DNA from: a virus
Direction: 5' to 3' (one strand)
Virus record (IMG/VR): IMGVR_UViG_3300037189_018001
Location: 1-34,183 of that record
DNA: 34,183 bases
Shown: one piece after another, positions 1 to 7,516 of the stretch
Numbering within the stretch: the first letter of the stretch is position 1
Layout of the letters: every line of letters begins with the position of its first letter
Made by a program: the position numbers and the translations under genes
The notes under the pieces: generated by a model
Seen by the model: only the letters and a program-made list of their open reading frames with translations
Told to the model about the DNA's origin: nothing
The model's database searches: none

Positions 1-572
1 TTTCCTTCCTCACGTAGTTCAGCAACTTTTTCCCAAACTTTTTGAGCTTCTTCTTTTAAACTATTTTCCACTACCTCGATTACTTGTTCACCACCATTAT
101 CGGTAATAGTTTCAACAATAACCTCTTCTTTTGCCTCTGGTCTGATATAATCAACCAAAGATTTGATAAAACCTAGAGCAACAAGAGGTAACACAGCTCC
201 ACTTATAAAGGATACAATTCTTTTTTGTTGCACAGGATCCTCATCGATAAGACCGAATAATTCAATCCAACCTTCAAACCCTTTAAGATTAACAAAAGCA
301 TAGTAGGTATTACCCATAGCTTGCATTAAAGTTAATAAAATAAATAAGGCCCATACGATACCCTTATTCATCTTCTTTAACGCGATTATCGAGGCTAACG
401 AAGCAGCCGCACCAACCTCAAAAGCGATGGCCAAAGTAACGGCCAACCATTTTGGGTTAGATAATTCGAAGAAGTCAATAACGTGAATAGTTGATATTAT
501 CGATACCATCACATAAAGTGTTACAAAGGTACCGATAATAAAATTTTTCGTTAATTTATTTTCTTTTTGCAT
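1..572 (-). CDS. Multi-pass membrane protein, C-terminus cut by window edge
   Basis: An open frame starts at the ATG at 572-570 and runs off the window start, giving at least 190 residues with no stop. Four hydrophobic segments are visible at about residues 11-32, 42-65, 71-93 and 118-138, so it is probably a four-helix inner-membrane protein. After residue 142 the chain is soluble and rich in Glu, Val and Lys (ending KVWEKVAELREEG at the edge), suggesting a helical cytoplasmic tail. The ATG overlaps the stop of the upstream ArdC-like gene by one base (TAATG), so the two are probably translationally coupled. I cannot assign a function; a role in host-envelope modification or lysis timing is only conceivable. 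The reading frame is very likely real; the product is unknown. Confidence 0.82.
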   Translation of the reverse strand, partial: MQKENKLTKNFIIGTFVTLYVMVSIISTIHVIDFFELSNPKWLAVTLAIAFEVGAAASLASIIALKKMNKGIVWALFILLTLMQAMGNTYYAFVNLKGFEGWIELFGLIDEDPVQQKRIVSFISGAVLPLVALGFIKSLVDYIRPEAKEEVIVETITDNGGEQVIEVVENSLKEEAQKVWEKVAELREEG

Positions 573-2104
573 TAATTCAAGATTGTTTTAAACATATTTC
601 TAGCTTCGTTGATTTCTTCAAAGACCTCATCTAAAGAATCTTCTTTTTTACCCAAAGGTGCTTTTAATAATTTAGCAACCTCACCTGGTGTAACCAAATC
701 TCCGTGGATAGCCTGTTCTTCAGCCTCATCCATCACTATGTGTTTGTTGATGTTTTTAATAATAATATTCGCCGTTGTTGTGATAACATCTAGGTTACCA
801 ATTATACTGTCTTTAGTACCTTTCCAAAGAGCGATATAGTTAACAGCATACTTTAACCCTGGTACGTCAAATGATTTTAGAACAACATATGCAACCGATT
901 CGGCTTGTAATTCTAATATCTCCGAAAAATTTCTACCAACATAGGCATCCATTATGTGTTTTGTTTTTTCACCCATAGTTGCTTCAGAACCACCAGCTTT
1001 TTCAGCTTCAGCTTTTGTCTTAAGATATGTTTGGTGCATTAATTCGTGAGCAAATTCGTGTACGGCTGTAGAAGCTTTACCAATACCAGCAGCATCGCTA
1101 GAAACTCTGACTTTACCACCAGCTGAATAACCTTTTTCACCACCTTTAGCATCCTCAACAGCGAAGTCAATACCAAAGTCTTCATAAACCTTAACCATTG
1201 CGTCAAAGATTTTATCCGCAACTTCATTTTCTTCAGTGCTGAACCAGTCTAATTTTGGTTTCTCCATAGAAGAAGCACCCTCTCCTTTGTCGTCAACAAC
1301 CTCACTTATATCATAAACAGGGTATAACACAAAAGGCATCATTGGGATTGGGTCATTGATCATCTTCTCCATTTTCTTTTCCATTTCTGGAGAAAGTTTA
1401 CCACCTTTACCGAATTTCTTCATGAAATCCTCTTTTCTCTGTTTTTTAACACCCGCGGTTGGTGGTTTAAGTGTTGGTCTCCAGATAATAATCTGTTGCG
1501 CATCTTCTTTAGGTGTATAACCTAATTTAGACCATCCAGATTTTGAGTTAACTCTTGTTGCGTCTCTTTTTTGGATGTAAATCAAAATTTGGTTATTAAA
1601 TGAATAACCAGGGAATTGTGCAATCCAGTCAAAATATTCTTTAATCTTACCAGTTAAAGCAACACTATCAACCTCATCGGCTAATTCGTTAATAAACCCT
1701 TCAATTTTCTTTACAAGGTCATCTTTTGTTACATCGGTCTCGGGTGAAATAGGTGCCGCTTTAACAGCATCTTTAACATCCTCAAGTTTTTGGATGAACT
1801 CGTTTGCTTCATTTGAACCACCTAACGATTTATTAGCCTCGGCAACAGCTTTTTTAGCTATTTCAATAACAGTTTCAATCGGTTTAAACTTATCGTTTAT
1901 CCACCATTGTTTGTTATTGTTATCCCACATAAAGCCATTTCTTTTCAGAATATCTTTAGCGGCGATCACCTCTTTAGTAGCTAAATTAGGATCTTCAAGA
2001 TCAGACACAACAATAACTCTGTTTGCTCCGAACTGATCTTTAACGACTTTAGCCAAAGTTAAAGCCTCATTGACTGTAGGTTTTTCATGTTTAAATGTTA
2101 GCAT
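572..2104 (-). CDS. ArdC-like protein: ssDNA-binding domain plus zinc metallopeptidase
   Basis: 510 residues. Residues 140-275 match the pattern of the ArdC N-terminal ssDNA-binding domain: a helix with YSFNNQILIYIQ (167-178), WSKLGY (191-196), then YPVYDISEV (261-269). The domain is interrupted at about 215-255 by a Lys/Met-rich insertion. Residues 285-430 form a gluzincin-type metallopeptidase with HEFAH (H349, E350, H353) and a likely third ligand, E402, in LQAESVAYVV. Residues 45-90 contain a small Trp-rich module (GFMWDNNNKQWW) before the canonical domain. ArdC proteins of conjugative plasmids bind single-stranded DNA and protect incoming DNA from type I restriction; an anti-restriction or DNA-protection role here is inference. 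The gene lies 6 bases after the small anchored protein's stop and is followed with a one-base overlap by a membrane protein. Confidence 0.87.
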   Translation of the reverse strand: MLTFKHEKPTVNEALTLAKVVKDQFGANRVIVVSDLEDPNLATKEVIAAKDILKRNGFMWDNNNKQWWINDKFKPIETVIEIAKKAVAEANKSLGGSNEANEFIQKLEDVKDAVKAAPISPETDVTKDDLVKKIEGFINELADEVDSVALTGKIKEYFDWIAQFPGYSFNNQILIYIQKRDATRVNSKSGWSKLGYTPKEDAQQIIIWRPTLKPPTAGVKKQRKEDFMKKFGKGGKLSPEMEKKMEKMINDPIPMMPFVLYPVYDISEVVDDKGEGASSMEKPKLDWFSTEENEVADKIFDAMVKVYEDFGIDFAVEDAKGGEKGYSAGGKVRVSSDAAGIGKASTAVHEFAHELMHQTYLKTKAEAEKAGGSEATMGEKTKHIMDAYVGRNFSEILELQAESVAYVVLKSFDVPGLKYAVNYIALWKGTKDSIIGNLDVITTTANIIIKNINKHIVMDEAEEQAIHGDLVTPGEVAKLLKAPLGKKEDSLDEVFEEINEARNMFKTILN

Positions 2105-2110
2105 TTTGTT

Positions 2111-2455
2111 TTACTTGTTTTTCAATCTGGCTAGACTATCCGTAAGAATAGTTCTATTTTTTATAATAACTGACTGCTGGAAATCCATCATCTGTTCACT
2201 GCGATTTAATTTAAAAATCTCATCGTTAATGTCGTTATAAACACTAACACCGTATTCCCACTCAATAGTCTTTTTCTGTTCTGGGCTCATGATTAAACCA
2301 TTTAATGAATCGATACTCGCTTCAAGTTTAACCTTATCCTTTTCTAATCGACTGATTTTGCTGTTTTTACTGCAACCACGGATTGACATTATTAAAAATA
2401 ATGCAACAAAAGCGATAAGCCCGTGCTTACTAAAAAAGTCTTTTATCTTTTTCAT
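2111..2455 (-). CDS. Small membrane-anchored coiled-coil protein (spanin-like shape)
   Basis: 114 residues. The N-terminus is basic (MKKIKDFFSK), followed by one hydrophobic stretch at about 11-26 and then Cys28 in SIRGC, so it is either a signal anchor or, less likely, a lipoprotein signal with an atypical lipobox. The rest is predicted helical and highly charged, with heptad-like spacing at 33-55 and again at 75-112. A short basic start, one transmembrane helix and a coiled-coil ectodomain are the shape of an inner-membrane spanin (Rz type), but no outer-membrane partner or lysis cassette is visible beside it. A 29-base AT-rich gap separates it from the sigma gene upstream. The gene is credible; its function is open. 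Confidence 0.72.
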   Translation of the reverse strand: MKKIKDFFSKHGLIAFVALFLIMSIRGCSKNSKISRLEKDKVKLEASIDSLNGLIMSPEQKKTIEWEYGVSVYNDINDEIFKLNRSEQMMDFQQSVIIKNRTILTDSLARLKNK

Positions 2456-2484
2456 ACTTATAAATATTTAGTTTTTAATAAAAA

Positions 2485-3291
2485 TTACAATAAATCAAAA
2501 ATACCACCTGAATAAAACCTTAATTTTTTGATGGCTTTTTCTTTAATTTGTCTAACGCGTTCCTTAGTCAACCCAAGATCTTCAGATATCTCTTGTAAGG
2601 TGCACTCGTCACCGTCTAAACCAAAGTATCTAGTAACAACCAACTTTTCTGTCTCAGTTAATTGTTTTAAAACCTGTGCTAAGGCTCTGCTTAGGTTAAT
2701 TTTATCATTATCATAAGCATCATCTGGTCTTATTGAAGATGCGTCCTCGATAATGTCGTACAATGATAAGCCATCTTCATCATAACGATCGTCAAGTCTC
2801 TCAACTGATGGTAAACTAGAAAAAGCTGTTAAATTTTCGGCGTGAGTTTGCTCATTAAAATTCTTTTGGGCTTCTTTTTTAGCTTTACGGACATCATTAA
2901 TAACATTGATTGGTAATCTAATCATCCTTGAGTTATCATGCAATGACTGTATAATTGATTGTTTTATCCACCAAACAGCGTATGACAAAAACCTAACCTC
3001 GTCCTGTTCATAATTGAAGCGTTCGGCCGCTTTAAGTAATCCGAAATTACCTTCAGAGATTAAATCTTCAATTGTTAAACCTTGGTTCTGGTATTGTTTA
3101 GCGACAGTAATGACGTACCTAAGATTTGCGTAGATTAATTTCTCTTTCGCGCTTTTATCCCCCGATCTAATTTGCTTTAGCAAAAGACTCTCCTCTAATC
3201 TAGAAAGAGGTTCATGTTTTCTTACGTCATGTAAGTAGTTAGCGATTTCTCGCTGGTCAATCCAATGGGATGTGTCAATTTTCTGTGTCAT
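2485..3291 (-). CDS. RpoD-family sigma factor with shortened region 3
   Basis: 268 residues of the sigma-70 family. Region 1.2 lies at about 11-40. Region 2 spans 50-122, including NLRYVITVAKQYQNQG, the DLISEGNFGLLKAAERF core and the YAVWWIKQSI promoter-melting helix. Region 3.0/3.2 remnants lie at 124-195, and region 4 at 205-260 has a helix-turn-helix at 231-252 (TLQEISEDLGLTKERVRQIK). There is no region 1.1. From IRLP to LYDIIED there are about 53 residues, compared with about 72 in E. coli RpoD, so the sigma-3 helical bundle is cut down. The sequence resembles Bacteroidetes primary sigma factors more than T4 gp55. It probably directs host RNA polymerase to a phage promoter class. The start overlaps the upstream gene by 17 bases. 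Confidence 0.93.
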   Translation of the reverse strand: MTQKIDTSHWIDQREIANYLHDVRKHEPLSRLEESLLLKQIRSGDKSAKEKLIYANLRYVITVAKQYQNQGLTIEDLISEGNFGLLKAAERFNYEQDEVRFLSYAVWWIKQSIIQSLHDNSRMIRLPINVINDVRKAKKEAQKNFNEQTHAENLTAFSSLPSVERLDDRYDEDGLSLYDIIEDASSIRPDDAYDNDKINLSRALAQVLKQLTETEKLVVTRYFGLDGDECTLQEISEDLGLTKERVRQIKEKAIKKLRFYSGGIFDLL

Positions 3292-3898
3292 TATCTGTCT
3301 TGTATTTTTTTAAAATTATTTTTTCCTCTTCTGTTAAACTGTCATAACCGTATTCGATTATTTTATCTAGAATCGGATCAATAAGATCCATGTTAATCTT
3401 CATCTCACCCTTATCTTTTTCATCATTAGCCTGTTTAATCTCCTCATTTAACATCGCTATATACTGTTCCCTTGCTTGAGCCACTAAATCTACGAAATAT
3501 TGTATTTTATTCAAGACTATTTCGTTGTGTTTTTTAGGGCCCTCAAGGTACAAATGTTTATAATAAGCATCTGTAACGTGCTTAGTATAACGCTCTTTGG
3601 TTATGTCAAACAAAAAGAACGATTCGGTGTACTCGGAATACATTTTCTTGAAGAATTTATCCAAGTACTTTATTTTTTCTTTTGAGTGAAAAATTAAAAT
3701 AATAGAGGCTGGTCCAAATATCCACTTCAACTGGTGATCATTATCCAATATCGGCTTCAAACCATGTTTAAAATTGTCGGGATATTTACCAACAAAAAAC
3801 ATGATATACTTTCTCGATTTTTTAGCGAAAATCTTATTAAAAAATAAGAATATTTCATATCTTATCTTAAAAACTATCCAGTCAATTAGTTTATTCAT
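3275..3898 (-). CDS. Membrane-associated protein with Bacteroidetes rhomboid-tail-like motif
   Basis: 207 residues. The N-terminal 35 residues are hydrophobic and basic (IDWIVFKIRYEIFLFFNKIF), fitting an amphipathic or peripheral membrane helix. A middle block (about 50-105) mixes strand-like segments such as WIFGPASIILIFHS with FFLFDITKERY. A charged helix follows at 125-165. The C-terminal 170-200 (IDPILDKIIEYGYDSLTEEE and following) strongly resembles the short C-terminal domain found in Bacteroidetes rhomboid-family proteins, with the pattern LDKI..-GY-SLT-EEK. No rhomboid catalytic Ser/His region is present. The gene starts inside the gp46 stop (8-base overlap) and ends inside the sigma gene, so it may be co-translated with both. 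I do not know its function; a link to sigma regulation or membrane recruitment is only a guess from position. Confidence 0.8.
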   Translation of the reverse strand: MNKLIDWIVFKIRYEIFLFFNKIFAKKSRKYIMFFVGKYPDNFKHGLKPILDNDHQLKWIFGPASIILIFHSKEKIKYLDKFFKKMYSEYTESFFLFDITKERYTKHVTDAYYKHLYLEGPKKHNEIVLNKIQYFVDLVAQAREQYIAMLNEEIKQANDEKDKGEMKINMDLIDPILDKIIEYGYDSLTEEEKIILKKYKTDNDTEN

Positions 3899-6272
3899 TT
3901 ATATCTACCACTTTTGAAATGTTATCGGTTTTTTCAACTCTTACAATATTATCAGCCCAATCCTGAACATAAGGGTTATGGCTTATGACCCAGATATGCT
4001 CGAACAAAGACTTCAATTTTTCAAAGAAAGTACCAAGTCTGTCTAAGTTATCGTTTGACACTTTACCAGTAACCTCATCGAAAATAATGATGTTGGGTTT
4101 TGGTAATGAACAAACTTTACTTAAAACACATCTTAAAGCCAACGAACTAACGGTTTTTTCGTAACCAGATCCAGAAGCCAATGGTTTTTCAATACCACTC
4201 TCACAGTCAATCATCCAGAACTCAATCTCGCTTTTCTCGTTCATTCTCATAACCAAATCAAAATCACAAGTATCGGATAGAAGTATTTTTAAGTGGCTAT
4301 TAATCAAAGGGATCATTGTACCCAAAACCATCTTAGAAATACCATTCTTACCGTAAACATCTAAGTAGGTCTTAAATATTTTATCAACAACCTCTTCTCG
4401 TTTTAATTCGGTGATTAGGTTATTGTAGTCAGTAATTTTTGTCTCAGACAACTCAATATCCTTTTTAAGGCCGTTTATTTGTAACATTAAACCATCCTTC
4501 TCATTCGTCTCGTTTTCGGTCTTAAACTTAAGTTTTTGTAGGTCTGTGTCGATAACTTTATTAGTTTCCAACGCCTCTTTAGCTAAATAGTACTGCTTAA
4601 GTTTTTCCTCGCCTCGCTCCAAGCTACCGTTAAAATTAACAAGCTCCATTTTTTTGTTTTCCAAAAGTAATTCGGCTTTGTTGTACTGATCCCATAAATC
4701 CTTCAACTTCTCATAAGTTGCGATTGTACTGGTTAACTCATCGATAGTCTTACCAACTTTTTTATGTTCAGCAGTTTTGGTTTTCAGTTTCTTCTCGTTA
4801 TCAGCGATTTCTTTTTTGTGGTCAACACCCTCTAACGGTCTTTTACAAGACTGGCATATTTCACCATCTTTAAGATTAGAAATTGTTTTTTCTATCTGAG
4901 TTATCTCAAGTTTAAGTTCGATTTCTTTATCTTTAGCGTCTCTAAGAGCGGTAACCTTTGTTGAATAGGTGTCAACATCAAACTGATCTTTAGGTGTTGG
5001 ATTTTCCTTTTTTAACTCCTCGATTTCAGTTTTCTTGCTCTCGATCATCAACTTAACTTTATCGATACCCGACTGTATAACCTGTTCATCCAATTTATAC
5101 ATTTCGGTATCAATGTTATTAATACGAATACCATTTAAACGGTCACGCTCCGCATCAAATTCTTTTAACAAATCTAATTTACCTTTTAGTGTGATATCAA
5201 GGGATTTGATAAACTCTTGGTTATCCTTAATTTTGGTTTGCTCGACCTCAATTCTGGATAAAATATCCTGACTGTTATTGTGGTACAGTTTAGACGTTTC
5301 TTTCCACTCTTGATGTTTCTTTTTAGCGATTTTCTCTTTTTCTCTAAAAAACTCCAACCCGATGAACTTGGTTAAAATTCTACCTCTTTCAGTCGGCTTT
5401 GTTTTGATCAAGTCGTCCAGGTTATCACCAGTAGTTAAAATTGTGATTAAAAAATCATCGTAAGAACCCACATAGGTTTTAATCAGATCGTCAGTGAATT
5501 TTCTTTGTTCGCCGTTAAGTTGTTTAACACCACCCTTGGGTAATACTTGGTAAAAATCTAACTCGCTTTTACATGTGTAATCACCGTTTCTACCTTGTTT
5601 TCTGGTGATACTTCTTTTAATTACATATGAATCACCTTCAATCTCAACCATACCGCGTACAACAACGGCATCCTCACCACTAAATCGGTTAAAGACTTCT
5701 TCCATTTTGTCGGTTTTTGATGTGACACCAAAAAACAAGAACAATAATAAGTCAACAGTCATGGTTGTCTTACCACCAAAATTAGGTGGGTTGGAAACAA
5801 CTGATGTTATACCCAATTTGTCTGTGAAATCGATACGGTTTCGCTCACCAAAAGAAAGAAAGTTTGAGAACTCGATTTGTTTGATCTTAAACTTCTTATA
5901 TCTGTTTGTTTGATCTTTGTAATCTTCAAGCTCAACGTTAACTGAACTATCCAATTTCATCAAATACTCAACAGGTACATCGATTTTATTATCACTCAAA
6001 TAAGTTTGAATAAGTTGTTTTTGGTAGTTTTCATCAAGTACAACTTCCGATGCATCGGCCGTGCCTTCCGCAACCACATCACTACTTTTTGATGTGATCG
6101 GTTTAAAGATTACCTTAACCTTAGTGGTTTTGTATTTATTTTGAAAATACTTTTCGATTTGTTTTTCTCTATGCGTTGAATGGTTATCCAACGTGTCTTC
6201 CCAAATAACCTTAATCTGGTTATTGCTATCGTACAAATCAGCGTCTTTTATTTTAGATTGTGTCATATACAT
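3891..6272 (-). CDS. 46: Recombination endonuclease ATPase subunit, T4 gp46 / SbcC / Rad50 type
   Basis: 793 residues. The ABC ATPase starts near residue 128 (FKIKQIEFSNFLSFGERN); the P-loop lies at 161-170 (NPPNFGGKTT). Long coiled coils flank a zinc hook with C473-x-x-C476 (CQSC). The C-terminal lobe has the signature loop ASGSGYEKT (about 695-705), Walker B IIIFDEV (about 727-733) and H-loop VISHN. In T4, gp46 with gp47 resects DNA ends and feeds recombination-dependent replication. Two oddities: about 125 extra residues precede the ATPase core, and the first Gly of Walker A is Pro. The start overlaps the preceding small gene by 20 bases; Met3 is an alternative start. Position next to gp47 (separated by one small gene) supports the call. 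Confidence 0.93.
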   Translation of the reverse strand: MYMTQSKIKDADLYDSNNQIKVIWEDTLDNHSTHREKQIEKYFQNKYKTTKVKVIFKPITSKSSDVVAEGTADASEVVLDENYQKQLIQTYLSDNKIDVPVEYLMKLDSSVNVELEDYKDQTNRYKKFKIKQIEFSNFLSFGERNRIDFTDKLGITSVVSNPPNFGGKTTMTVDLLLFLFFGVTSKTDKMEEVFNRFSGEDAVVVRGMVEIEGDSYVIKRSITRKQGRNGDYTCKSELDFYQVLPKGGVKQLNGEQRKFTDDLIKTYVGSYDDFLITILTTGDNLDDLIKTKPTERGRILTKFIGLEFFREKEKIAKKKHQEWKETSKLYHNNSQDILSRIEVEQTKIKDNQEFIKSLDITLKGKLDLLKEFDAERDRLNGIRINNIDTEMYKLDEQVIQSGIDKVKLMIESKKTEIEELKKENPTPKDQFDVDTYSTKVTALRDAKDKEIELKLEITQIEKTISNLKDGEICQSCKRPLEGVDHKKEIADNEKKLKTKTAEHKKVGKTIDELTSTIATYEKLKDLWDQYNKAELLLENKKMELVNFNGSLERGEEKLKQYYLAKEALETNKVIDTDLQKLKFKTENETNEKDGLMLQINGLKKDIELSETKITDYNNLITELKREEVVDKIFKTYLDVYGKNGISKMVLGTMIPLINSHLKILLSDTCDFDLVMRMNEKSEIEFWMIDCESGIEKPLASGSGYEKTVSSLALRCVLSKVCSLPKPNIIIFDEVTGKVSNDNLDRLGTFFEKLKSLFEHIWVISHNPYVQDWADNIVRVEKTDNISKVVDINE

Positions 6273-6723
6273 CGTAATTATCGTCCTTTTTACCTCGCAA
6301 AGTTACGTATTTTTTTTCGGTTTTCCCAATTTCTTCTTTTATTTTATAAACAGGTTCTTTAGGTTGTTCATTAACAGGTTCTTCCTCAATAACAACCTCA
6401 GGTTCTGGTGTGATTTCCTCTTCTTTAGGTTGTTCTTTTTTCTTTCTACCACCCTTTTTCTTAACCACAACCTCAGGTTCCACTACCACCTCTTCTTTAA
6501 CTTCAACGACTGGTTCTGGCTCTGGTTCTGGAGTGTTTTTAACATGTACGATCTCGTCCTCACTTTTATTAAAGAAAAATGCGAATGAATCACCATACTT
6601 TTTCATATCAAAACCCTTTTTAAGGGTTTCGTTTATGAATTTGTTAGCGTCAGCTATTTCATTAAGCTCACAGAACGCCATTATTTCATCGTATAATGAT
6701 TTTTCTATGTCTACCTTAACCAT
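6253..6723 (-). CDS. Ribbon-helix-helix-like protein with long Glu/Pro/Val/Lys tail
   Basis: 156 residues, between the gp47 and gp46 genes and overlapping both (8 bases with gp47, 20 with gp46). Residues 1-38 (MVKVDIEKSLYDEIMAFCEL and following) look like one beta strand followed by two helices, the pattern of a ribbon-helix-helix DNA-binding or dimerisation unit. Residues 64-130 are low complexity, alternating EPEPEPVVEVKEE-type acidic stretches with a basic KKKGGRKKK patch at about 88-96. The C-terminus (KKYVTLRGKKDDNYDVYDTI) is more ordered. It may tether or regulate the gp46/gp47 nuclease, but this rests on position alone. The antisense frames of this repetitive tail give long spurious plus-strand frames. 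Confidence 0.8.
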   Translation of the reverse strand: MVKVDIEKSLYDEIMAFCELNEIADANKFINETLKKGFDMKKYGDSFAFFFNKSEDEIVHVKNTPEPEPEPVVEVKEEVVVEPEVVVKKKGGRKKKEQPKEEEITPEPEVVIEEEPVNEQPKEPVYKIKEEIGKTEKKYVTLRGKKDDNYDVYDTI

Positions 6724-7516
6724 TTACCAAAAGTTCGTTATTCTCCTCTATATCGCTTATATCGGTTATTTTAAAGGTCAGGTATTTAACTGGGTTTTCA
6801 ATATCATGAAATTCATATGATAATAACTTATCATTATTAATCTTCACAATGTTGAAACCGTGTTGGCTAACCGTCTCACCAAAATTTTGTTGGATTAGCG
6901 ACCCGACCATAATGACTGGTTTTGTATCATCGACCATAAAAACCTGTCTTTTATGTATATCACCACAAAGAACCATGTCACAATGTCTGAATTTATTCAT
7001 ATCAGCACCGTGCGTGAATTTAAAACCTTGCTCATTTACAGCCCCAACAATCGTACCGTGGTACAATCCAACGTAAATCCCGCCAAAAGGTCGCATTTCT
7101 AATTGTTCTGGTGGCATATGGTTGTCAAAAATACTAAAGACCGACCACACAACATTCTCATCTTGATATAGACCAGATTTTGTGTAATAAATGATGTTAT
7201 CTACGTCAAGAGCTTTGATGATTGGTGTTAAAGCATCCATGCGTTCTTTATTCTGCTCAACAATATCGTGATTACCTGGAATAATAACTACTTTACCCGT
7301 AACTTTTGAACATTGATTTAAAAACCAGGAAACCTCATTAACCAACTCTGGACTAATCTGGTTTCTTGAATGTACGATGTCCCCAGCAATAACAATTCGT
7401 TCTGGTTTCATTTTTCTCATCTGGTCTAGGAAGTTCTCACATATTGCCCTAAACTCGTTGTGTCTTTGGATATTCCTAAAATGAATATCCGCTATGTGCG
7501 CGATTGTTTCTATCAT
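6716..7516 (-). CDS. 47: Recombination endonuclease nuclease subunit, T4 gp47 / SbcD / Mre11 type
   Basis: 266 residues of the calcineurin-like phosphoesterase fold. The metal-binding motifs appear in the usual order: DIH (D10, H12), GDIVHSRN (D46), GNHD (N82, H83), YHG (H153) and GDIH (D186, H188). This is the nuclease partner of gp46/SbcC; the complex trims DNA ends and starts recombination in T4-type phages. It is shorter than T4 gp47 (about 340 residues) because the C-terminal capping part after about residue 235 is brief. It overlaps the preceding PD-(D/E)XK gene by 4 bases and the following small gene by 8, consistent with coupled translation. Confidence 0.95.
   Translation of the reverse strand: MIETIAHIADIHFRNIQRHNEFRAICENFLDQMRKMKPERIVIAGDIVHSRNQISPELVNEVSWFLNQCSKVTGKVVIIPGNHDIVEQNKERMDALTPIIKALDVDNIIYYTKSGLYQDENVVWSVFSIFDNHMPPEQLEMRPFGGIYVGLYHGTIVGAVNEQGFKFTHGADMNKFRHCDMVLCGDIHKRQVFMVDDTKPVIMVGSLIQQNFGETVSQHGFNIVKINNDKLLSYEFHDIENPVKYLTFKITDISDIEENNELLVNG

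Noticed and set aside
2456-2470. T4 late promoter TATAAATA
   Set aside because: The octamer is present but on the plus strand, pointing away from the genes; the minus-strand reading is only its reverse complement.
6193-6820. Two plus-strand open frames rich in Phe/Leu and Ser/Thr opposite the small protein between gp47 and gp46
   Set aside because: They are antisense reflections of a low-complexity Glu/Pro/Val/Lys coding region; they have no recognisable domain and would be the only plus-strand genes in the window.
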